Assembly (NCBI GenBank): GCA_964017155.1
Contig: OZ024858.1
Coordinates: forward strand, 26,108,187 to 26,172,186
Reading direction: 5' to 3'
Source of the DNA: Oasisia sp. SBJ-2009
Lineage: Eukaryota > Annelida > Polychaeta > Sabellida > Siboglinidae
Length of the DNA: 64,000 bases
The translations under genes were made by a program, and so were the position numbers. Each line of letters opens with the position of its first letter. Positions within the stretch are counted from its first letter, which is position 1. Positions 11,387 to 24,000 of the stretch are shown in pieces. The notes beneath the pieces are model-generated. The model was not told the origin of the DNA, made no database searches, and saw only the letters and a list, made by a program, of their open reading frames with translations.

Positions 11387-13196
11387 TCATTGATGTTGCA
11401 CATAGTGTATTGCAGAACAGTGATAATGTATGATGTGTTTATAATCATTGGCGCTATAGTGATAGTAGGTCACATATAAATTAGGTTCAGTATATATGTG
11501 CAGGGCGTAGACTAATTTCAAATTGTGATTTTCCAGGTGATAAGATCCGTGAAGGTTCATGGAACGTAACAATGAAGGCAATATATCAATATGTATAGAA
11601 GATAGTATGTGAAGACTTAGCTGAGGCGTAGTTGTGTATTCCTGTGATATATTTTTATGGGGTTTCCTCATTCGATTTGTTTGCCGACTTCGTTTAAAAT
11701 TAATTGTTATGCAAAATCAAGCCTACCTAGTGTCCATGATGACCTGGTGGCTCACTGTCATCTGTGTGCGAGGTTCTTGTTTCAGACAAGTATTATTGGC
11801 TCATCTAATTCTCATCCAATAATTTGTGCAAGTGATTTGTGAATACGAGTCTTCATGTGAGTGTCTGACACAATTACACATCACCTACTATTGTGTTGAA
11901 ATTGTCGCTTTTCTTGCTCTCTTAAAAACAATCTGACAAATTCAGTGTTTTAAAGCTAAACATTCAACCACGCAGTTTGCCTTGGCTAGTTACCAACTTA
12001 CAAGATGTAGCAGGGAAAACAAATTTTTCGACTATAATTATAAGCAAATGTACACATCTTTTTAACTGTGGATTTACACACATTTGGACACGACAGAACG
12101 CTATTTTGTGATGGCCTTAAGCAGTTGAAGAAGCCACTTCAGTGCAGATTTTGAAACACAAACCAAGGTTCCACTTCCTGCACTTGACTGTGCAAGTATT
12201 TCAGTTGCGGCAGCCCTGCATTCATTGTTTCTTCATAGCACGTGTTTATGTATTTGTAATTTCAGTTAGGAAATTGTGTCATCAAAACCTGCTCATTTTC
12301 CTGGAAGTTGCAGCTAATCTCTGCAATTATCGACATAGGTGAATCATAAAATGCTAGCCAATTATCTTTACGATATTCAGGAGATAATATACCATGGCTA
12401 AAGACACTTCTGATGTGCTCACAAGCAGGCATGAGTCAGAGAAATCATCTCGTAATAAACTTTAGCTCACCTATGAACAAGGAGAAACATTTTAAATATA
12501 ATAATGGTTTTTAAACCAGAAGATGTGAAATAACTAGATTTTAAATGTATACACATGGAAAGGTATTAAGATCACCCACCCAACTGACCTGAAAATGGTG
12601 ACCACAATAGTAATTACTTACTACAGGTACAATTGGGTTTGACATATAATGGTCATATTGAGAGGTGGCTGTATTTCCAAGGTGATCGTAAAGTAAGGTT
12701 AAACTGTACTTCTGTGAAAGCAAGTGTTGTATTAGATGCTATAGCAATTCAATAACAAGTCGACTAGTGTATTAGTGTACTACCTCACATAGAAATAATT
12801 TTAACAGCTTTGTTAACCTAAAATCATGACATAAACAACCTCTAATCAGCCTTGTTTATTTCGGTCAACAAGGCTTAGCAAAATCAATGTTCATTATTTA
12901 TTTAAGATCAGAATGACTTGGTGAACACCATAATTTGAATATGTAAATAAATTTACATATTATAGGACTTGCGGAAGCACAAACATTTGTTGGTTTGTTC
13001 AAGCAGTTTTTATCATGTAAATAGGTAATTTTAAAGCATGTGAACCTTGTATGATGTGTTTGGTTTTATAATAAATTATTATTTATTTGGTGCACTGCAC
13101 GTGTTTTTATTATCCATATGGCTTATCGTTTTAATTTATAATTTAATGTTATTAAGACTAAATATAATCCGCCCTCACTCATTAATAAATACACAA

Positions 13197-13228
13197 TGCA
13201 TACACACGGACGCACGCACGCACACATT
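13197..13228. repeat. CACG/CGCA alternating tract
   Basis: Short alternating purine-pyrimidine run of CACACGGACGCACGCACGCA type. Confidence 0.75.
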
Positions 13229-13469
13229 ACGTTAATGACACATTGGCATTGCCAGTTGAATCTACTTGTCTAGTTTAGTTGCTTTACCTTTACGGTGAAT
13301 TACGGTAATTTAGGCTAAGGGCATAAGCCTAGGTTGGGTTAAGGCCAAAAAGCCCGGCGTAATGTTTTAATGATGATGGCAATTGAAGAATACCACAGGA
13401 CTGTCAGGAGCGTACAAATGGTAAACAATATATCCATTTTCTATACAAGGTTTTTGGCAATATCACCGG

Positions 13470-14720
13470 AGCGGGCCTCGTTGACCGCAATATGTTCGTT
13501 GTCCCACGTTTAATTCAGGCTCAGCAAGTTTCCTGTTGCAAATTACACCGCTGCTGCGCAAGGTTGAAGGTACTTGTCCAGGTAAAGCCAGGAACAGGTC
13601 TACACTGTTGCTTTAACTTACACAAAAATACAACTACTTGATCAAAATATTTTTAATACAGTTTAAAAGTAGTCATTAGTACCAGCCCATCTCCTCTCCA
13701 GACCAACTCGGTGTCGGTGTGTGAACGTTACTACTACGTCTACGCTCGTCTCTGTGACAGTGTAACAGAATACGCCAGATCTACGTCGACTCCATGTCAA
13801 TGTTTCCGTTTCCCACACACACATTATCAGTGCGATCACACCCACGGTAAAATGGTTTGACAACAAAGTTTTTTTTAATAAATGATTAATGATGCAATTA
13901 ATGGTTCTGTTGCTAGAGCGAATGATAGCAGACCAACGCGCATGACGCACACTTTAGCTTTGTCCCTTTGACTTGGTATGTGTAATGGCGTCTTTCTTGT
14001 CGTCGGCGATCCGTGGCCACGTGACCCACATCCGTCGATGTGTCGCACGTAATGAACGCACACACCTTGCCCGCTAATACATGTAATAATATTGCACTTT
14101 TAGGTAATGCGCCACCATCTAGATGCTTTGATCTTCTGTCTGCGCATTGTGCAGATCGACTGATCGATACAACGCTAGGTGGCGATGTAATAACGTCAAG
14201 GTGTAGGCTAATACCCGGTGGAAGGCGCATCGGTCGTTTTTTCAGTAAAAAATCCCGCGGCGGCGCAGATCAAAGAAGTCGGGGATTTACGATCGCCATT
14301 ATCCAGGAAGTGATTCATTCGCCGAGAGTCCGGAGTGCCCCTAATGGCCACCGTCGAGAGACGATAACGGTTGCACGACGCATGTAAAATAGGCGGCCAA
14401 CGACGACCGCGCTCGTCGCGTTCTGCCCGTCAGAGGCAGGACCGGATAGCCGTCAATGCCTTCGCCTAGCACCGGCCAAAGTGGTTATCAAAAGATCCTC
14501 GAGGGGAGGCATAATTGATCAATTGGAATCTGGCGTGACATTTCTCGGTATGAGCAGACTTTGTAATGTGAGCACAAAGTGTGCCATAACGCGTGCCGAT
14601 TTACACCGGCTATAAGGCCGCTTTGATGCTCATTGTTTCTGCCTGCTGAGCCGGGTGAATGCCCACTGCCCACGGCCGAGCGCCGACCGCCAGCCGCCCA
14701 CCGCAACATTTGTCAACGTC
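13470..14720. other. CpG-richer non-coding block between CEP112 and Axin
   Basis: CG dinucleotides are much denser than in the surroundings, especially at 14140-14470 and 14640-14710. No frame resembles a known protein. TCF-like words occur: GCTTTGATCT at 14125-14134, AGATCAAAG at 14267-14275 and GCTTTGATGC at about 14620-14630. It could be a regulatory island, a small promoter or an old GC-rich insertion. Confidence 0.45.
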
Positions 14721-15177
14721 GACAATTTGACGAGATCATAATAAACTTATACTTGATACCGTTGTTATTCAATAATTTACTAATGAAAACAGTTTTTTCA
14801 CGTCATCATAATCGGCAACGTAATTTATCATTTTTGCGGAAGGGGAATACGCACGATATTTCTGACTAATCGACTCCCAGCCGTCACTCTAGGGCTATAA
14901 TTAGACCTTGGTAAAAAAGTATTTTATTTCTTCTTTATTTCTTACATGCAGAAAACCCCTGTACAAATTCATTTGGCATAATGTGAACGACAGATTGTAC
15001 TAAGTCTTATTGTGCCCAAATGCCTACTTAGAGAGGTATCATCATCGATTATACAACAATAGTTTCTATATTCTGTTTGTATGTATGTTTGTATCTCGAA
15101 AACATCAATATTAAATTTGAATGCAAATGATTTGAAGATTGGACAATAACACAATGAGAAAGTATGCAGTGTTTTGC

Positions 15178-15226
15178 ATATGCACACACGCACGCACGCA
15201 CGCACACGCATACACACACACAACAA
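15178..15226. repeat. CACG/CACA alternating tract
   Basis: Alternating purine-pyrimidine microsatellite with repeated CGCACGCA, a candidate Z-forming tract. Confidence 0.85.
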
Positions 15227-15529
15227 TACTTATCAAAGGCTTTCAAGACTTAATGATGGATGACAGCCTAGGTTCAAGGGTCACGTACCTATGAGACCTA
15301 CACCTTGAAGCTGCTGTCACAGAAACAAGCCACAATTTACATGTGTAAAAATATGATACAAACTTTATTCTGCATTTCAACATTCATGTACACAAATTGC
15401 CATAGTTGACCAATCACACGGGCTCCACACTTCACTTCACTTCATGCCACGCAGTCGGAGACCAACTTTTTACAATGACTATGTACAAGTCTCCAACTCT
15501 GACAACCAATGTGACTGTGTCACCCCACC

Positions 15530-16150
15530 TCCACAAGTAGACTTTACAACTTCCACAGGTAGACACTGACTGTGTCACCCCATCTCCACAGGCAGACACT
15601 GACTGTGTCACCCCACTTCCACAGGCAGACATTGACTGTATCAGTCTGCCTCCACAGATAGACACTGACTGTGTGAGTCTGCCTCCACAGGTAAACACTG
15701 ACTGTGTGAGTCTGCCTCCACAGGTAGATACTGACTGTGTGAGTCTGCCTCCACAGGTAAACACTGACTGTGTCAGTCTGCCTCCACAGGTAGACACTGA
15801 CTGTGTCAGTCTGCCTCCACAGGTAAACACTGACTGTGTCAGTCTGCCTCCACAGATAAACACTGACTGTGTCAGTCTGCCTCCACAGATAAACACTGAC
15901 TGTGTCAGTCTGCCTCCACAGGTAGACACTGACTGTGTCAGTCTGCCTCCACAGATAAACACTGACTGTGTCAGTCTGCCTCCACAGGTAGACACTGACT
16001 GTGCCAGTCTGTCTCCACAGTTAGACACTGACTGTCTCAGTCTGTCTCCACAGTTAGACACTGACTGTGTCAGTCTGCCTCCACAGGCAGACACTGACTG
16101 TGCCAGTCTGCCTCCACAGGTAAACACTGACTGTGTCACAACGCCTCCTT
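15530..16150. repeat. 33-bp minisatellite, TCTGCCTCCACAGGTAGACA type
   Basis: About 19 units of 33 bases, beginning TCTGCCTCCACAGGTAGACA and ending CTGACTGTGTCAG. Because 33 is divisible by 3, both strands are open: 11-residue repeat SLPPQVDTDCV on plus, and a TQSV-CGGRL repeat on minus. It lies between the CEP112 and Axin stops and could fall in a long Axin 3'UTR. No evidence of translation. Confidence 0.93.
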
Positions 16151-17954
16151 AGGCAGACACACGGGTAAAATTGAATCAAAACAGCCCTTCCCACGTCTGC
16201 TAGACCAGCTGCTCACGAAGGTCAAAGGTCAGTTATAAACCTAATAAAACCGGTTTTACCGGAAATATAAAAACTGTTTAACCGACGTGTTCACAAGATT
16301 TTGTAATTACTCTTGTTGCAACATATACACTGTGGACAATGTTTCTTAACAGAGGTAGTAATATCGAACTGAAGTGGCACTTCAGTTAGACGTGAAGCAG
16401 CACAATTTCAGTCAAATTTTTCATGGGTCTAAAAAGCAGCAATTAAAAAAACTGTTTTTGACACCCTCTATCGAGTCATAATCCCTGGTAGGCAAGATAA
16501 AAACATTTCAAACAACGAGTGATTGCGCCGGGAACAATCCAGTGCAACTGGCTGATGAGTAACAGATCAGTCACAAGTACAGTTGCTCACACAGGCCTCC
16601 TTGCTCAGGTGTGAGGTTCATGTTGGAGGACATGTCAACTAAACAACAGTGAGCCGTCTTCTCTCGGCCTCTAGCTGCACCACACCAATAACCTATTAAA
16701 ATATACACGGCATCACATCTTGTACTGAGGGACTAAATAAAAATAACAACCAGTATTACTCGTTCTCACGCATACATTACACACGTGTCTGCGGCCATTT
16801 GCATACACTTGCAACGTGTATTTAAGACAAGATTTTAATTGCCTAAATTTGATCTTTCAAAACGTTTGTTAAAACAGACAGCATGTAAGATACAAACTGT
16901 CCACCCGCTTCTTTCCCAGATCACGTCCCCTGCTCCTTCTCTTCCCAAACCTTCTTCTCCCAAGACACACAATGACACTGCGGTACCAGTTTTAGGACAC
17001 CAAATTGTGACAATTTAAACAAGCTGTGGATAACTCATGTTGTAAGTTTCTGATGAAAGCAGTGGTAACATAATATACGAACCAACAACCTTTGCAGCTG
17101 TTACCTGACATCTTCCTGAGGCATCTGTCCAATTTGAGGACTTTCCACTATGACATCTTCACATCGACAACTTTACATAAAAATTTGGTTTCACACATAG
17201 GGTTGTAAAATGATTTTCAAAATCAAATATGCTGACAAATTTCAATGGCCTCACATAACATGCTGTCAAACCTGATCACATGTTACTAAAAGCCAAACGA
17301 AATACCTGTATTTAGAACCTGCAGCTCATTACCACTTCAACTTGCATGATTTGTTCTACATGGTCAAGTTTCATTTGATGTAGCAAAGCCACAAACACTG
17401 GGCTGTCACTGGCAATGTCAACATAGCGAAACCGAAACATCACTTGACACTCATGACAAACATGAAAACTACAGGTTTACATGAGAAATGTCACTGGTAT
17501 ATTTTGAAGACAGAAGCGAGAGGTATGACTACCCAAACGTCTGGGGCATTTGTTGCACAATGTCCCAAACTATCCCACATCTCCGTGTGACACGGTCCTC
17601 CTGTCACGTCTCTGTCGTGTTTGTGTCTGACTGGTGTCACAGATCAGCTGTTCACAAATACAGCTGCTGACTCCTGGAGGGCATCGATTGCAACACACTG
17701 CAGCCACGACCCCAAGATATGCAAGTCAGAAAAATTAGATCACAGTCAAACATTATGGCAGCGGGTGACACACACAAGGTGGCGCCACCTGACATGGCAA
17801 GCTACGAGGCTGCTGCGGTTCTGTCCGTCACTGAAGTCACTGGCCGTCTTGTCACGCCAGCCAATCACAGAGACTCGGTTGCAGTATTCCTCAACCAGTT
17901 AGCAGCGTTCGTTATATCTGACAAGGCGTCGAGTCGCCGGAGATCTACGAGTGC
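16151..17954 (-). other. Probable Axin 3'UTR and flank
   Basis: Non-coding sequence downstream of the Axin stop. Minus-strand AATAAA hexamers occur near 15363-15368 and in a pair near 14925-14940, so the 3'UTR could be long and include the 33-bp array. The true end is not determinable here. Confidence 0.4.
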
Positions 17955-18081
17955 TCACTCGATCCTGTCGACCTTGCCAACGACCTTGCCCTCCCACAGC
18001 GGGAGAACTGCCAAGTCATCGATGATCTCCTCGTGGACAACGCCAGAGTCAAACTCATCACAAGCCTTCTTGAAGAAGTAC
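17955..18081 (-). CDS. Axin: Axin coding exon 10 (DIX domain end and stop)
   Basis: 127 nt. The acceptor is TTTGTTGTTGCAG. It encodes [19 protein letters not shown], then [16 protein letters not shown] and TGA at 17955-17957. This matches the vertebrate DIX end (FKKVSDEFDCGVVFEE...EEKIIGKVEKVD). Confidence 0.97.
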
Positions 18082-21000
18082 CTGCAACAACAAACAAATG
18101 TCACCGTACAAGTCAGTTACACAACACAGCTACTTTAGCTCACAACTAGTTCCAGCTACTTTAGCTATATCTAAATCAATTTTAAAACCACCACTCTCTT
18201 TCATATGGCCTCTTTGACTTACACGTGTGTAACTTTCAGGTTTTTTTTTATATAATTAAATAAACTTGTTTTATCATGTACATGTAATGTTTTAGTAACT
18301 TATCCATTTCTCATACAGCTATTTATTGTGTACATTACTCTATGTATGTTGTACATTGTGTTATTACCCATAATTAATTTGAGTGCTCACTTTCTGTAAG
18401 CACCAAACGAGAACTGTCATTAAAGAGCTACGACAGATCGTAATTTCGCCAACCATCACTGTTTAATTTGTTAAATTTCATGTAAAAATAATAATAAGGA
18501 TAATCGACTGCATTTAAATCCTTGGAAACCAGACTCAAAGGTGCATCAATGCAAAATGGTTTGTCAATCTCAAAATGAAAAAGCAGCATTCACGTGGAAA
18601 AAAATATTCTTCATGTTGCAACATTGCAAGTTTCCATTAGAAAGCTCCAAAGTAAGTGATAACTCTTACAGTATTCAAGCTGCCAACAGATGTAAAGCTA
18701 TATTCATACTTCTTTTAATTAAGAGTCTCTCTGGTAACTGTGTTCTTGATTAAATCATTTGAGACAACAAATAACTTATGCTGTATAGAGCACTGTACAG
18801 TTGTAGCCACAGTGTGCTGGTAACAGTTGCCAGCAGTGTTGGGCCCCACCCTGCTGCACACAGCTGCCAGGTAAACACTGCCCCAGATGCTGCTGTTGAC
18901 ACTACCTGGCGCTGCCAATACACCAGAGGAGGCAGCCCCTATATCTTCCAGCCTCCCCACCCCCACCCACCCCCACTGCTGCTGGACCAGTGATTAGGCC
19001 CTTTGAAGTCTAAATGTGGCCAGCTTTGATGTGTTGTCTGCATGTGTGTACAACATCATGACTCAACGAAGCATGCATCTCCACTAGATTCAAATGTCTG
19101 TCAGTTGGTTGGTGCTGCACATAACCGGGCAGCGTCCGTGTTTATCTACTTGATTTCTACCTATTGTTTTTTTAATGCTTATCAATATTATACAATCTCT
19201 TCTGTATTCATTGTTACTTATTTTTCAAGCAGTATATTTATGTTTTATACATAAAACAACGATAAAATATATATTTGATTAGATTTATCATGGACAAAGA
19301 TCATTTGATCGGAATATTTTTTTAAACACTTATAAATTATAGTAGCTTAACACTGAACATTATTTGCGTAATAAGGCGCCTCTGTGAATTCAAACGGATC
19401 TGCTCTTGTACGGATGTGCCCGCACATACCCGAGATATGCACATACATGTTGGTACCTGGTAGAATACTGGGAAACAATCTACAGCAAGTCTTACTTGAA
19501 AGCAGCCTCCCACCTAATCTAATGTCAGCGCCCAATTAAAAGCTAATTAGTGCATGGAAAGCTGACCATAATGAAAGGGTTTGCTTTGATGGCTGCTAGT
19601 GGTCATCACACAACTTGCCCTTCAAAGGGCAGCGCCACCCTTTGAAGTGGCCAGCCTGAATGGCCAGGCAGCTTGCCAAACAGTTATTAAAGGTGGCCAC
19701 ATCAAACGATAACTGGCTGAAGACAGCTGTTTAATCTGGCTGCTTTATGGAGATTTAGTCTTGTGGCAAATGCCAAGTCTTGGCATGTACACAATGTCCT
19801 CTCCTTGCAATATCATCTTATACTGTAGAACACCCACAAACCCACAGGGCAGGCGCTAGTGGACACCTGCACTTAAGAGTGGGACGGTTCTCAATGATTA
19901 TACTGCCATTCTATTTTTAATTTAATTAATTTAAAGTTAATTAACATATATCATAAAAAAGGCATGCAACCTAAATATTTATGCAAACTGCATTCACAAT
20001 AATTACAACAATAGCGGAAATATGCAAAATTATATATTTTTTTCTGACCAAACTATCATTACTTTTATTATTTTATTCCAGCTTCGGTCATGTTTTGTCC
20101 ATTATTTTTCCTACAAGTTTTGAACCAAACTCCCGTCCAATTGCGTAAGAGCACTGTTCTGTACCCACCTGTAGTTGCCCCGCTTCGTGATGAGTTGCTT
20201 GAACTGAGCCAGGGTGATCCTCTTCCCAGGGACTGTGATGCGATATGGGATCGGCTCACCACAGAAATAGTAACCAACCACCGTCACATCGGCCCCCTTC
20301 TTACTCTGTCTCCTCCTGACGATGACACGATGACACACGTGAAGTGACACAACAATACGACGTCTAATACACCAGGTCTCGTCACTGTACATTGTAATAA
20401 AATGTACACATATTTCATACATTATAAACCATAAAATATTCCGTTAATAAAAGACATTTATTTTCTGCAGCCACACATTTCTTTTATACTGTTTATTACA
20501 TTTTAACGATTATTTATTGGCTAGCATTAGTTTTTAATACTGATATAATCATGTATCTATTCACAAGTGAAATTAGTTGTCAGTTATAACAATTTAATAT
20601 ACAAAATATTGAAAGTAATTTTTTTTGATAAATACATTTCTAGTGACGCGATTGGTTGATTGAAGTCATGTGACAAGACTTACTCGGACGTCGCTGACCC
20701 GGACGAGTGTTCCTCGGATGACGAGAGGTCTAGTGGCGCGCTCTGGGGAATGTTGCGACTGGAGGACATTGAGCGCGGGGGTGGGGGCTGCATACTGCGA
20801 CGGTCTCGGTCTCGGTCTCGTGACGACGAAGTACCCGTAAATGACCTGCACAAACAACGTCATACAACCACTGATCGACCCGGAAGTTGACGTCACAATA
20901 TTTCTTATACACAGGCCCTCTACTTCACTTTGTTTGCATTGCCAGCAATATTTAGAAAAGAAATATGCATTATGTTACACTGTTGCTATGACATCTGCTA

Positions 21001-24000
21001 CTAACGTAATCCTCCATTTTAATCACAATGAAAATATTGACGTCTAATTTTCAAAAGTGTGAAACAGAATATCCAACCCATTCGCATCAGCATCAGTCAT
21101 TTTGTAAGGCTTTAACCAGAAACCTGATCAAAAGTAGTATCAAATGATACAGTGATACATGCCCTCTTACAGCCACATATTTTGCCACTGTTAACTTCAA
21201 GATCAGAAACTAAAACTACCAACACCTGTGTTCCACGTCGGTGATAGAAAGAAAACAGAAACAGTTAGTGCAGATCCACACCCACCTCGACATGGTAGGC
21301 TTCACTTCGTCTTCGAGCCGTCGTCGGGCTTCTTCCAGCTGCACGGTGGGGTTGGGCGGGTTGAGAAGGGGCATGGACGGGTCCTGTACGAAGGGGTGAC
21401 ATGGCTGCATCATGCTGTAAGGATAGTTGAAGTCGCCCGGCTGTACAAAGCTCTGGTGTAAAGTGGCTCGGTCCTGGGAGCTGGACCGGGCCGTGTTGTA
21501 TTGTGACGTTTTCTTGCTGCTTCCGCTGCTGACAAAAACACACCACTCTACAGTCAGACGCCGAGTGATTCAAGTATTTAATAGCACTATAAAACACCAA
21601 AGGAGCTTTATATTCGATACGAATAATAATAATGTCTATAGCGCTTATATCCTCAGAAATATGAGCCCGGGGGCAATGTAATATAGTAATCATAAAGCAT
21701 TATGATTAGCACAAGAATCATCATAAAAAAACATCACTAGGACTGCTGAAGGTTTATGGTCAGACTTCACACAGTGTAAATGTTTTACGCATCAATCCAA
21801 ATTAGTTGATTTTGAAAATATATAATTGCTCTCATAAATTCGAGATGTACACTAATCTGAAAGTATGCTTTGAGAGAAACAGACTTTTTCTAGAAAGCAA
21901 CAGCCAGCCACTTGTAAGGACTCACCTCTTGTGGGATCGTCTGTGTGAGGAGGAGCCTTTGTCTGAGTTGTCGGTTGAATACTGTGTGGTCCCTGACACA
22001 TGCTCATTCTCTGTCATCCATGCCAGCACCCTGTGGGACACATGACACACATGACATTTGACACGTGTCACCAACTCTTGCTCCATAGCAACTGTCACAA
22101 GGGTACACACCTGATAAATAACAGGTTCACTCAAGACCTAGTCCCCGACCTAACACTGGTTCACCCTACCAATATACCAGCAAGAGTATTGATATTAAGA
22201 ATGATGTGCTTCAGTGGATATGAGATATCAGGAAGAATTCTGGCCACATATACAAGTTATTGTCCTACAAAGTGTAGCTAAGCTGGTGTACCTTAGTATT
22301 AATACATCAGACTTGTGTAAGTGCTGGCTCTGCATTCAGTAATAATTTGTGTACAACAAGGGTTCAGCAACCACAAGGTGATGTACACTCACAGTCACTC
22401 ATTAGAGTAGTTATGTGCCCAACTGGTTAACTTGCCACCAGCTCAAACGAATGTGTAAGTACAGCAACTTATACATTCAATTTGCAAAATTAGCTTACAC
22501 AGTTGCGGACTTTTTGCACTTGTTTCAGTTGTCTATGTACATTACATGCATGCGTGTATGCATGTCAATAACAATTCAAATGGTATTAGTAGGCCGTTAC
22601 TATGTACAATGTGCCACCATGGGAAATATCTGGTTTGTCTGTGCACAAGTGACCATCAGATGCATCAATTACTGAATAACTGGTTCACTTAGTATGTATT
22701 CATTACTGTACAATAGATGTATTGATATAGTGCCTCATGCATGTCATAAACATTCCGGCTCAGGTCATACCTATTAACTAATCAACACATCAATGGAAGT
22801 CAGTTTGACATGTATGAAGTAAATTGAACTTGTACATCGCTGTGAACTACCGGTAATTATACAGATCTACCTACAACCGGAATGTACACATAACGCTGCT
22901 GCCAAGCTGATCAAAGCACAACTACACAAGCTAGACACCCAGCTGATGTGTACAATGCCGCCAGAACTCAGCCAACTGCTGCCAGCCTCCGACAGCTGTA
23001 CACACCCAGACTGACGCCTTTGAAGTGATCCAGCACACTTTGATGAAGACAACTACAAAGGTGGCTGTGGCTAAAGACCACTGACTAATCATCACAAATC
23101 ATAGCTGTGGATCAGCTTAAGAAATTAAAAGTGTGCCCTTTGTTGTTACCAATCACCGGCGGCCTATTAACAAGAAACACACACGCACGCGCATGCATGA
23201 ATCTGATGTGCATCCAGATGGAAACAAATCAACGAATGATGTTCATCTCGCATGCATCCGTACAAGTGCAGTGGTCGATGATTACCCGTCGACACTGGTG
23301 TAACTGGGTCCCATCTTGTGGCCAGGGCTCACCACATCTAACAGACTGACCCATGTGGGAGTGAGACTGTTAGTCACCACACGATCGTGTAAACACGCAC
23401 CCGGGATGATGCCAAACATTTCGCCTGGTTAACACCATGTGTGGAATCACTCCCACGCATGTAGCGATTACATGCGTCACCATGTAACTGCATGGATCAA
23501 GTAGTATATAAACTGTACATGAAACGACAGATCACAGAAACAAGCAGTGGTGCTATAAATAGACACATGTGCCATTAAATCTAAAAGCCTCCAATTAAGT
23601 GTTCAATGTAACTGTGCCAATTAAGTTACTTCTAGCACTGTTCACAACCACTCAACTTGGTACACAAGGCCCTAACCTAAATTTACTAATTTATCTTTGC
23701 ATTTTTTTTTAGAAAACAGGGATATCTGAAACAGAACTGCTGTAAGAGTAAGTAAACGTTCACTTACTTTTCACTGGCAGGATCCTTCAAGTTTGGCATC
23801 TGCAACGATCCACCGGCGTCGTATAACATACCGATACCACTGTCTATATTGCTGCTCGTCGACAACTTTTTCTGCGTGGCACGTTTCGCCTCGCGACTGT
23901 GTTGTCGGTTGATGTCCTCCCACACATGCATGCTCACAGCATGGCGGTCGGAAAAGTTCGCCGTCACAGGCGGTGCGCTCCGATAGTAGGCAGCGCCACC

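Larger units (their letters stand above)
11254..13470 (+). other. CEP112 3'UTR and flank
   Basis: Non-coding after the CEP112 stop. Possible AATAAA poly(A) hexamers lie near 12454, 12944, 13069 and 13183; I cannot tell which is used. A 22-bp array lies 37 bases after the stop. Confidence 0.45.

Noticed and set aside
15432..16139. 235-codon minus-strand frame of Cys/Gly repeats
   Set aside because: It comes from the 33-bp array and both strands are open. No initiator context, splice partners or known family support it.
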